This document shows positions 57,223 to 64,000 of a DNA stretch of 64,000 nt, piece by piece (the first letter of the stretch is position 1; each line of letters opens with the position of its first letter). The position numbers and the translations under genes are program-made. Source of the stretch: Polyangium sp. 6x1 (lineage in GTDB: Bacteria > Myxococcota_A > Polyangia > Polyangiales > Polyangiaceae); assembly GCF_029946515.1 (NCBI RefSeq), contig NZ_JARZHH010000001.1:372001-436000 (forward strand). Direction: 5' to 3'. The notes below the pieces were generated by a model, which saw only the letters and a list, made by a program, of their open reading frames with translations, made no database searches and was not told the DNA's origin.

Positions 57223-59235
57223 ATGACCACGCCCCGCCCGCGACGCCGACGCCCCTGGCTCACCCTCCTCGTCCTCGGCGCGGGCCTGCGTGCGACGTGC
57301 GGCGCCGCGGACACGGGTCTCGGCGTCGCCGAAGCCGCGGCGAAGCTCCCCGAGGCGCAGGCCGTCGCGTCGATCACCGAATTCAACGACAACCGCGGTT
57401 TGCCGGCGCTGCGCCTCCGCCTGCTCCACCCTTCGGCGCCATTTGATCGCCTCACGGTGCGCAGGAGCCGCGGGCCCGTTGGTCCAAGCTCGTGTGATGC
57501 GGGCGAGCTTTTCGCCACGCTCCCGTCGGCGAAGCTCCGCGGCACGAGCCTCACGCTGCCCACGACGGAGAAAAAGCCGCTGGCGAACGGCGATTCCTAT
57601 CGCGTCTGTGCGTATCGAAAAGACCGCCTGGTCGCGACCAGCACGCTCGCCGGCAAGCGCCACGTTCCTTGGCTCTCCGCGCGCGCCTTGCCAGGGGCGA
57701 TCGAGGTGGGCGTACGGGTCGCGCCGCTCGACGACGACGCCGCCTCCTTCGCGCTCGTGCTCGCCGAAAAAGGGGAGCCGTACGGCGGGCTCGTGCCCAT
57801 GAATTGCCGCGAGGGGAAGGTCGTGCGCGAGGTCGGCCGCGCGGTGTTCGCAGCCGCGGGCGGCGACGATGCGACCCTTCCTTTGCGGCTCGCTCCACCG
57901 GAGATTCGCCGGGACCGGCGTTATGCGGTGCTCGGATGCGTGCGCGATCGAGAAGGGCGCCTGCACGCCGAGGAGAACGCATTGGGATCGTCCGTCTCGC
58001 TCCTCGACGGCGCCGAGGAGCGCGATGTCGTGGCCACGCCCTCCGGCGGCGTTCAGGCCGATCGCCTCCTCGCGGGTCATCACGTGCTCGCGTATGACGT
58101 CGCAAAGAAGAAGCTCGTCACGACGCGCGTCCGCGCCGTGCGCGAAAAATCGCTCCCTTCGGTGTGGTTGCGCCTCGACGACGGGCGACGTCTCCGGGTC
58201 CCGCAGGCGCGAGGATTTTTCCTGCCAGACACCGGGACGTTCCGAGCCGCCTCGAAGTTGCAGAAGGGCGACGTGCTCCTCACCGCGTCCGGGGCCCGCC
58301 CTCGCATCGCCGCCGCTCCCAGCGACGCGGGTCCGTATCATGCAGCATGGCTCGACGTGGGCGCGCCGAACGATTGTTTCGTCGACGACCTCCTCGTCCG
58401 CGACGACCGGCCGAGCCAAGCGCGCGCGGGTGAACCCGAAGCATTCTCCCCTCCGCAGGCGAGCCCCGTCGACCTCGTGCCCGCGCCCTCGAGCTACGAT
58501 TGCGCGCTCGACGTGAGGCTCCATCTCCGCGAGATCCCGAAGGAGGCACGCGCCATTTCCATCGTGGCCGCGCCGCAGGAAAAAGCCCCGGGCGCGCGCG
58601 CCACGCTCGCCTGCGATGCGGGGACCGTGGTGCGAACGCTCGATCGGAGGTTGCTCGACGCGCTCCTCGGCGAGCGTGCGCTCCGAACGGCGGGCGGCGC
58701 AGAGCTCGATGTGCAGCTCTCCGGGGAACCCATCGATTGTGACGGCGGGTATCTGCTCACGCCGTGCGTGCTCGATGCCAAGGGCGCGATGCGGCCGGCG
58801 ACCACGGCCGTGCACGGCATCGCCGGTTCGTCGTGTTTTGCCGCCGGCACGCCCGTCGCGACGCCGCGGGGCGAGGTCGCCATCGAGCGCCTGCGGCCCG
58901 GCGACGCGGTGATCGGTTATGACGTCGAGGGCTCCGCGCGCCGCGTTTGGCGGGTCCGCCGCGTGGCCGAGCGCGAGGAGCGGCCGGTCGCGACGTTCCG
59001 ACTCTCGAACGGGGAGGAGCTACGCGTGACGGCCGAGCATCCCATCTTCGTCGTGGGTCGCGGATACGTGCATGCGCGCGCGCTCGCCAGCGGGGATGTA
59101 TTGCTCGGCGAGAACGGCGCGCCGGTGACGCTCGACGCGCGCACCGATTTCGATCATCGCACGACGGTGTACGACCTCTCCGTCGATGGCCTCCACAATT
59201 ACTTCGCCGGCGGCGTCCTGGTGCACAACTACTGA
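57223..59235 (+). CDS. Protein with degenerate and intact C-terminal Hint domains
   Basis: 670 residues from the ATG at 57223. A signal peptide and a beta-rich N-terminal part precede two related modules. The C-terminal one (about 530-670) is an intact Hint domain: SCFAAGTPVATPRG (Cys nucleophile), GDAVIGYD, EHPIFVVGRGYVHA and the end GGVLVHN-Y. The earlier one (about 270-405) repeats the pattern: VVATPSGGVQADRLLAGHHVLAYD, LRLDDGRRLRVPQA, KLQKGDVLLTASG, CFVDDLLVRDD. It lacks the Cys, the His and the terminal HN. Hint domains cut or splice the chain; here just one residue follows the HN, so release rather than splicing is expected. Confidence 0.82.
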   Translation: MTTPRPRRRRPWLTLLVLGAGLRATCGAADTGLGVAEAAAKLPEAQAVASITEFNDNRGLPALRLRLLHPSAPFDRLTVRRSRGPVGPSSCDAGELFATLPSAKLRGTSLTLPTTEKKPLANGDSYRVCAYRKDRLVATSTLAGKRHVPWLSARALPGAIEVGVRVAPLDDDAASFALVLAEKGEPYGGLVPMNCREGKVVREVGRAVFAAAGGDDATLPLRLAPPEIRRDRRYAVLGCVRDREGRLHAEENALGSSVSLLDGAEERDVVATPSGGVQADRLLAGHHVLAYDVAKKKLVTTRVRAVREKSLPSVWLRLDDGRRLRVPQARGFFLPDTGTFRAASKLQKGDVLLTASGARPRIAAAPSDAGPYHAAWLDVGAPNDCFVDDLLVRDDRPSQARAGEPEAFSPPQASPVDLVPAPSSYDCALDVRLHLREIPKEARAISIVAAPQEKAPGARATLACDAGTVVRTLDRRLLDALLGERALRTAGGAELDVQLSGEPIDCDGGYLLTPCVLDAKGAMRPATTAVHGIAGSSCFAAGTPVATPRGEVAIERLRPGDAVIGYDVEGSARRVWRVRRVAEREERPVATFRLSNGEELRVTAEHPIFVVGRGYVHARALASGDVLLGENGAPVTLDARTDFDHRTTVYDLSVDGLHNYFAGGVLVHNY

Positions 59236-59266
59236 TCGGATCCCAGGAAAACGGCGCCGCGGACGC

Positions 59267-60133
59267 CTATGCCTTCCTCGCGAGCTTTCGCCGCGTACGC
59301 CACGCTCCCACCACCGCGCCCAGACCGAAACCCACGACGAACACGGCCGCGACGATGCCGCCCAGAATACGAAGCGGGCTGCGCGCAGTGCGTTCGCCGG
59401 ACGGCCCTGGTGGCTTTTCCGCTGCGGCGACGACCAGATATCCGCGAGACCGGCCCGATACGAGGTCCGTCGTGCGAATCGCGTTGTAAAGCGACTCCGT
59501 CCGCACCCAGGTGGGCGGATACTTGTATCGCGCGACGTCCATCACGAGCACACGGTCCTTCGCGGCATTGTAGGCGCCAAGCGGGGAATGGTGGCCGGTG
59601 TACTCCTGGCCGACCTCCGATCGCAGATAATTCACGACGATGAAGCTCGTCGGATCCGCGAGGTTCTCGGCGAGGCGCTTGCGAAAATCTTCCAGCGTCG
59701 TGTCCTCGCCGTGGACGACGTCGACGCGCACGGGATGGCAGCGGAGCAAGTCCGCGAGCTGCGCGAGCGTGGTCCCACCTCGCGCGACAGACTGGGGCGT
59801 GAAAACGTCGCGCGCGCACGTATTGAAAAAATCGCCGTGCGTGAACGTCTGGACGCCGAGTTTGTCGTCGAGCGGCGCGGGCACCTGGAGGGCGTTGAGG
59901 ATCGTGACGGCGCTCGCGATGCCACACGCGGACGGTGTCTCCTGCGTCGTGTGATGCCCGGCGAGATGAAAGTAATCGGCGCGCGCGGCCGCTTCGACGA
60001 GGAGCGCCTCGCCCTCGGGCGTATCGAGCGCGACGAGGTCGGCCGGGAGCGCGCTCTGCTGCGCGCGCGCAGGTGCCGCGATGAGCCAGGTGCTCGTGGC
60101 AAGTGCGACTGCTGTCATTCGAGCGTCGATCAT
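59267..60133 (-). CDS. Membrane-anchored phytochelatin synthase-like cysteine protease
   Basis: 288 residues (the ATG at 60118 is an alternative). A signal peptide ends in PARAQ. The papain-like catalytic triad of phytochelatin synthases is present: PSACGIASAVTILNAL (Cys70), GHHSPLGAYN (His181) and VMDVARYKYPP (Asp199). A C-terminal helix (RILGGIVAAVFVVGFGLGAVVG) anchors it with a basic tail. Eukaryotic enzymes make phytochelatins from glutathione; short bacterial forms mostly hydrolyse glutathione. The periplasmic placement here is unusual. Confidence 0.88.
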   Translation of the reverse strand: MIDARMTAVALATSTWLIAAPARAQQSALPADLVALDTPEGEALLVEAAARADYFHLAGHHTTQETPSACGIASAVTILNALQVPAPLDDKLGVQTFTHGDFFNTCARDVFTPQSVARGGTTLAQLADLLRCHPVRVDVVHGEDTTLEDFRKRLAENLADPTSFIVVNYLRSEVGQEYTGHHSPLGAYNAAKDRVLVMDVARYKYPPTWVRTESLYNAIRTTDLVSGRSRGYLVVAAAEKPPGPSGERTARSPLRILGGIVAAVFVVGFGLGAVVGAWRTRRKLARKA

Positions 60134-60184
60134 GGAAAACCTACTTTCGCTTTTGCCTGCCGCCCTTCACGACGGACGCGCGCC

Positions 60185-60946
60185 TCACGCGGCGAGAAAA
60201 CCGCCATCGACCGGCAATGGCGTACCGGTCACGTAGCCCGCGCCCTCGGAGCACAACCAGAGCACGGCGCCGGCGATCTCTTCTTCGGTGGCCATCCGCG
60301 ACATCGGATGCTGCGCGACGAGCCCCTGGACGAGCTCGGGGGCCAAGGTTTCGAAATGCCGCACGCTGGGCGTGCCGGTGACGCCCGCGCAGATGGCATT
60401 CACGCGGATTCCCCGGGTCGCATACTCCAGCGCCACCGACCGCGTCATCCCGACGACCGCGTGCTTGGACGCGACATACGCGTGCTGCGCAGGCCTGCCC
60501 GCCATGCCGAAGATCGAGCTGATGTTGACGATGGCTCCTCCGCCCGTCGCGACCATCGCAGGGATTTCATGCCGCATGGCGAGCCATACCCCCCGGGCAT
60601 TGACGGCCATGACGTCGTCCCACACGGCCTGATCGGTCGCGTCGAGCGGGGCCATGTCCGCGCCGCCGGCGCAGTTCACCGCGAAATCGAGCCGGCCGAA
60701 ATGCTTCACGGTCTCCTCCACCGCGCGCGAAACGGCGGCCTCGTCGCGCACGTCGGTCGGGACGAACAGGACGCGCGCGCCCTCGGCTCGCAGCGTCGCG
60801 CAGGCCTCGCGCCCCGCGGCCTCCCCGCGGGACGCAATGGCGACGCCCGCGCCCGCTCGCGCGAACGCGCGCGCGGAGGCGAGGCCGATGCCGGAGCTAC
60901 CGCCGACGACGAGCGCGACGCGCCCCGCGAAATCGAATCGAATCAT
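60185..60946 (-). CDS. SDR-family oxidoreductase
   Basis: 253 residues. VVGGSSGIG, DFAVNCAGG, the catalytic HAYVASKHAVVG and PLPVDGGFLA define a classical short-chain dehydrogenase of the FabG-like type. Its ATG directly follows the TetR stop codon (TGA-ATG), so the two are co-translated and it is a likely target of the regulator. The substrate is unknown. Confidence 0.9.
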   Translation of the reverse strand: MIRFDFAGRVALVVGGSSGIGLASARAFARAGAGVAIASRGEAAGREACATLRAEGARVLFVPTDVRDEAAVSRAVEETVKHFGRLDFAVNCAGGADMAPLDATDQAVWDDVMAVNARGVWLAMRHEIPAMVATGGGAIVNISSIFGMAGRPAQHAYVASKHAVVGMTRSVALEYATRGIRVNAICAGVTGTPSVRHFETLAPELVQGLVAQHPMSRMATEEEIAGAVLWLCSEGAGYVTGTPLPVDGGFLAA

Positions 60947-61627
60947 TCACGCTTCCTTTCGACGCTCGGGCTTCGCCGAGCCCAAGCCTGTTCGGATGAA
61001 GTCGACGGCCTGACGGGCCAGCGCGCGACGGCGCTTGGGCCCGAGCCGCTTGCGAAGGGAATCCGATGCCAGCACCTCGTGGAGCTCGGCCCCGAGCTCC
61101 TGAAGCACCACGTCGGTCAATCCTGGGCCGATGATCGTGGCCACGAAGCGCGTCGCCACGTCCAGATCGGAGGCGTGGAGCGCGCCGCTCTCGGCGCCGG
61201 CTTCGAGCACGGCCCGGAGCTCCTGGATGCCCGCCTCGCAAATGGACTTGTGCAAGCCGCGGACCTCCGGGTTCGCCGTCGGATCGGCCGCGGCCGCGGA
61301 GAGCCGGGCGAGGCGCGGGTGCTCGACGAGGAACGCCATGCCGCGCTCGACGAAGTCCTCGAGGCGCGACCAGAAATCGCCTTCCACGCTCGGTTTTCCG
61401 ACGAACGCGCGCTTCAGGCGTGGCGCCTCCTCGGTGAGGAGCCATCGGTAGAGGTCCAGCTTGTCTTCGAAGTATTGATAGACGCTGCCCTTGGGGATGC
61501 TCGCGCGGCGCGCAATCTGGGACAACGAGGCCTCGGCGTACGTCCGATCGGCGAACTCGACGATGGCCTCGTGCACGAAGCGCGCGCGCCTCTCCTCGGG
61601 GAGCCGGAAAAAGGTGCTCTTCGGCAT
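60947..61627 (-). CDS. TetR-family transcriptional regulator
   Basis: 226 residues. The N-terminal helix-turn-helix is of TetR type: RFVHEAIVEFADRTYAEASLSQIARRASIPKGSVYQYFEDK. The C-terminal ligand domain is helical and unassigned. It leads a two-gene operon with the SDR. The ATG at 61627 is 11 nt after the -10 box, so the message is leaderless or nearly so. The site in its own promoter suggests autorepression. Confidence 0.9.
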   Translation of the reverse strand: MPKSTFFRLPEERRARFVHEAIVEFADRTYAEASLSQIARRASIPKGSVYQYFEDKLDLYRWLLTEEAPRLKRAFVGKPSVEGDFWSRLEDFVERGMAFLVEHPRLARLSAAAADPTANPEVRGLHKSICEAGIQELRAVLEAGAESGALHASDLDVATRFVATIIGPGLTDVVLQELGAELHEVLASDSLRKRLGPKRRRALARQAVDFIRTGLGSAKPERRKEA

Positions 61628-61629
61628 GC

Positions 61630-61667
61630 GACCGACCAGTCATATGACCGATCGGTCGTACTGTCAA
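61630..61667 (-). promoter_or_regulatory. Promoter of the TetR/SDR operon with operator
   Basis: On the minus strand TTGACA (61667-61662) and TATGAC (61644-61639) are exactly 17 bp apart. The palindrome GACCGATCGGTC at 61646-61657 lies within the spacer. A second, imperfect copy, GACCGACCAGTC, is at 61630-61641, over the -10 box and start point. Both spots are where a TetR repressor would block RNA polymerase. Confidence 0.8.
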
Positions 61668-61778
61668 GGTCGCCGTGGACGCTCGGCCAGTCGCCCCTCT
61701 CGCGCGCGTTCGGAACGCCCCCGCGCCGAGGAGCGACATGTGCGGGAATAGACGCGAAAGCAGCCGGTTTCAGGCGCG

Positions 61779-62450
61779 ATGGCCGATCCTCGTTCTGCTC
61801 GCCCTTGCACCCCTCCCCCCGCGCCTTCGTCCTCGTCGTCGCCGGGGTCGAACCCCGGTCGCCGCCGTCGCGCCCTCAAAGAGTTCCTGCCGATGGCCAC
61901 CGCCGCCGCCGTCATGCTCCTCGCGCGGACCTCGCTCGCCGACCATTACGTCGTCCCGAGCGGCTCGATGGAGCCGACGGTCCAGGTCGGCGACCGTATC
62001 CTCGTCGACAAACGCGCCTTCGGGGTGCGGCTGCCCGTCGTCGATTCGTACGTCCTGCCAACCGCGGAGCCGAAGCCGGGGGACGTGGTGGTGCTTTCGT
62101 CACCGGAAAACGAAAACACGCTTTTGAAGCGGGTGGTCGCGGGCCCCGGGGACGTGGTCACCGTGAAGGACGGCCGCATCACGCTCAATGGGCAGGAAGC
62201 TCCCGTCACGCACGAGCCGGGCGGGAACTACGAGGAGCTCGGCGATGCACGCCACCCGTTGCGCCTCGGCTACGGCGGACCGGATTTCGGTCCTGCGCGT
62301 GTCCCCGATGGCCATTGGCTCGTCATGGGCGACAACCGCGGCAACAGCCACGACGGCCGCATGTTCGGCTTCGTCGCCCGCGACGCGATCCGCGGACGCG
62401 CCGTGCGGGTCTTCGTCCGCGACGGCCATTTCACCTGGAAATCTCTCTAG
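61779..62450 (+). CDS. lepB: Signal peptidase I
   Basis: 223 residues. A Ser-rich basic N-terminus, one membrane helix (FLPMATAAAVMLLARTSL) and the S26 catalytic motifs follow: PSGSMEPT (Ser63) and LLKRVVAGPGD (Lys117). GDRILVDK and VMGDNRGNSHDGRMFG complete the family pattern. It removes signal peptides from exported proteins. Its stop overlaps the convergent kinase gene by 4 bp. Other lepB copies may exist in the genome. Confidence 0.92.
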   Translation: MADPRSARPCTPPPAPSSSSSPGSNPGRRRRALKEFLPMATAAAVMLLARTSLADHYVVPSGSMEPTVQVGDRILVDKRAFGVRLPVVDSYVLPTAEPKPGDVVVLSSPENENTLLKRVVAGPGDVVTVKDGRITLNGQEAPVTHEPGGNYEELGDARHPLRLGYGGPDFGPARVPDGHWLVMGDNRGNSHDGRMFGFVARDAIRGRAVRVFVRDGHFTWKSL

Positions 62451-64000
62451 CTCCTCTCCTCGTCCGCGGAAACCCGCGCGTCGTCGATCGGGAGCCGGAC
62501 GGCGAACGTCGCTCCCCTTCCCTCGCCGGCGCTCTTCACGTCCACGGTGCCGCCGTGGAGCTCGACCAGGTTCTTCACGATGGCGAGCCCGAGGCCGAGC
62601 CCGCCGTGCTCGCGCGTCATCGAGCTGTCCGCCTGGCGAAACCGCTCGAAGACGTGCGGCATGAACTCGGGCTTGATGCCTTGCCCCGTATCCGCGATGG
62701 TGATCTCGGCGTGACCGTCGACCCGGTCGAGCTTGACCTGCACCTTCCCGCCGCTCGGGGTGAATTTGATGGCATTGCTCACGAGGTTCGAGATGACCTG
62801 CTCCAGCCGGCTCGGATCCCCACGCACCCTGCCCGAGAAGGGCCTCGAAATGGATTCGAGCTCGACGTGTTTCTCCGCAGCCGAGGGGGCGATGGACGAA
62901 AGAACGAGCGCAATCACGTCGTGCAGGTCGACCGATCGCACGTCGAGGTGCGCCTTCCCGGAGCTGATCCGGCCCATGTCGAGCAGGTCCTCGATGAGCT
63001 GCGCCAGGGCGCGGGCATTGCGAACGATGACCGTGAGGCCCTTGTAGAGATCCGGATCGCTGCTGCCGTTCGACCGACGGCGCAGGATTTGCGACCAGCC
63101 GAGAATCGCGGTGAGCGGGGTGCGCAGCTCGTGGCTGACCGTCGCGAGAAACTCGTCTTTGAGGCGGCTCGCGCGCTCCGCGTCCGCGCGGGCGGTTCGC
63201 TCGCTCTGGAGCAAGCGCTCGCGCTCGTTCTCGGCCCGCCTGCGGGCCGTGATATCCATACCGGAGGGAATGAGGTGGGTGACGTGGCCCTCCTCGTCGC
63301 GCAGTGGCGCGAGCTGAAAGTCGACGCAGATGAGGGAGCCTCCTGCCATCCGCGCCGTCACGTCGAAACGAACGACCTCGCCGCATCTTGCGCGGTCCAT
63401 GGCGCCGTGGATCCGCGCCTGCGACTCGGGCAAATCGCTCCACCAGTAGCAATCCCAGAACTTCTTTCCGAGGACGTCGGCGGACGTGATGCTCGCCGCT
63501 TCGAGCGGCGCGCGATTGCATTGGAGGAGCGTTCCATCGAGGGCCATCACCCCCACGAACGCGAACAGGTTGTCGAGGACGCGGCGAACGTGCGCTTCGC
63601 TCTCGTGCAGGGCCGCCTCGGCGAGCTTGCGCTCCGTGATGTCCCGAACGACCCCGAGCATCACGAGATCATCGTCCCTGTGCTCGATGGCGCCGCTCGA
63701 CTCCAGCCACAACGTGGTGCCGTCCGCGTGCACGACGCGAAATTCGCTTTTGTAGAAATAGGGCTCGCTCCCTCCGGACCGAGCCTGCTCGACGGCGTCC
63801 TGGACCGCCCTCACGGCCTGCGCGCGGTCGTCGGGATGAACGCTCTCGATCCAGCGCTCGTAATCGACCGTGCAGCCCCGCCGATGGCCGTAGAGCTCAC
63901 AGGCCTCCGGCGTCCAAAACGCCCTCCCCGTCGTGAGGTTCCAGGTCCAAACGCCGGTCCGTCCCGCTCGGCTGGCGAGGCGCAGCCGTTCCTCGTTCTC
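62447..64000 (-). CDS. PAS-domain sensor histidine kinase (5' truncated)
   Basis: The frame is open to the right edge of the window, so the start is missing; 517 residues are seen. Three PAS domains are visible or partly visible. The first, at the edge, has [17 protein letters not shown]. The others are near residues 75-140 ([19 protein letters not shown]) and 150-260 ([36 protein letters not shown]). The kinase core follows: [20 protein letters not shown] (His), [23 protein letters not shown] and [18 protein letters not shown]. No receiver domain is fused at this end. The signal is unknown. Confidence 0.92.
   Translation of the reverse strand, partial: ENEERLRLASRAGRTGVWTWNLTTGRAFWTPEACELYGHRRGCTVDYERWIESVHPDDRAQAVRAVQDAVEQARSGGSEPYFYKSEFRVVHADGTTLWLESSGAIEHRDDDLVMLGVVRDITERKLAEAALHESEAHVRRVLDNLFAFVGVMALDGTLLQCNRAPLEAASITSADVLGKKFWDCYWWSDLPESQARIHGAMDRARCGEVVRFDVTARMAGGSLICVDFQLAPLRDEEGHVTHLIPSGMDITARRRAENERERLLQSERTARADAERASRLKDEFLATVSHELRTPLTAILGWSQILRRRSNGSSDPDLYKGLTVIVRNARALAQLIEDLLDMGRISSGKAHLDVRSVDLHDVIALVLSSIAPSAAEKHVELESISRPFSGRVRGDPSRLEQVISNLVSNAIKFTPSGGKVQVKLDRVDGHAEITIADTGQGIKPEFMPHVFERFRQADSSMTREHGGLGLGLAIVKNLVELHGGTVDVKSAGEGRGATFAVRLPIDDARVSADEERS

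Noticed and set aside
56917..58815. 632-codon minus-strand frame across the Hint gene
   Set aside because: Arg/Glu-rich shadow; the plus-strand gene has clear Hint motifs and a signal peptide.

Overview
The window is a 64 kb piece of a very GC-rich genome. It is full of lipoproteins whose mature N-termini carry Gly/Gln/Asn-rich linkers, and of Cys-rich DUF4215-type repeats, thrombospondin-3 calcium repeats and RICIN-like tails. It also carries a myxochelin siderophore locus. Together these point to a myxobacterium, most likely of the Polyangium/Sorangium type (Polyangiales). Both window ends cut genes: a TPR regulator on the left and a PAS histidine kinase on the right. I saw no tRNA, rRNA, CRISPR array or insertion sequence.

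Region 1 (1-4.4 kb): the tail of a TPR/winged-helix regulator, a large Cys-rich lipoprotein and a GYF-domain membrane protein preceded by two tandem 18-bp palindromes. Region 2 (4.6-22.8 kb): a complete myxochelin locus in two convergent operons. The plus-strand operon runs mxcG (C-A-T-reductase NRPS), mxcL (aminotransferase), mxcH (TonB-dependent receptor with a TonB C-terminal domain fused to its N-terminus), a lipoprotein and a PepSY membrane protein. The minus-strand operon runs MFS exporter, class II DAHP synthase, mxcD, mxcE, mxcF, mxcC. It supplies 2,3-dihydroxybenzoate-AMP from the shikimate pathway and exports the product. A near-perfect Fur box fills the promoter of the minus operon, a Fur-like site precedes mxcG, and a 16-bp-stem hairpin sits where the operons meet.

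Region 3 (23-34.3 kb): a metallophosphoesterase, a SMI1/KNR4 protein, a secreted subtilase ending in a six-cysteine knottin-like motif, an FMN reductase, a divergent SDR/LysR pair, a SpoIIAA-like protein and three secreted or lipoproteins. Region 4 (34.4-37.4 kb): a tight minus-strand operon of a canonical UbiA prenyltransferase, an ABHD18-like hydrolase and an MGDG-synthase-type glycosyltransferase, probably making a membrane lipid or terpenoid glycoside. Region 5 (37.6-40.1 kb): a GNAT gene and a lipoprotein in a 1.05-kb tandem duplication that left a GNAT remnant with a lost start codon. Region 6 (41.2-44.8 kb): a compact terpene operon of prenyl diphosphate synthase, a UbiA-superfamily membrane protein with the NxxxGxxxD/DxxxD signature of UbiA-type terpene cyclases, and a cytochrome P450. 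This is the best candidate for an undescribed pathway.

Region 7 (44.8-64 kb): an RsbR-like PAS-STAS protein, a TipA-like MerR regulator with a textbook 19-bp-spacer promoter, a GH5 mannanase-like enzyme, a hydroxyacid dehydrogenase, a site-2-protease remnant and a GFA protein. It continues with a MutS-like ATPase plus membrane partner, a lipoprotein with a probable 1-nt frameshift, a protein with tandem Hint domains (one degenerate, one intact), a membrane-anchored phytochelatin-synthase-like protease, a TetR/SDR operon, signal peptidase I and a histidine kinase. Gene starts were moved from the longest ORF where a ribosome binding site, signal peptide or family length argued for it.
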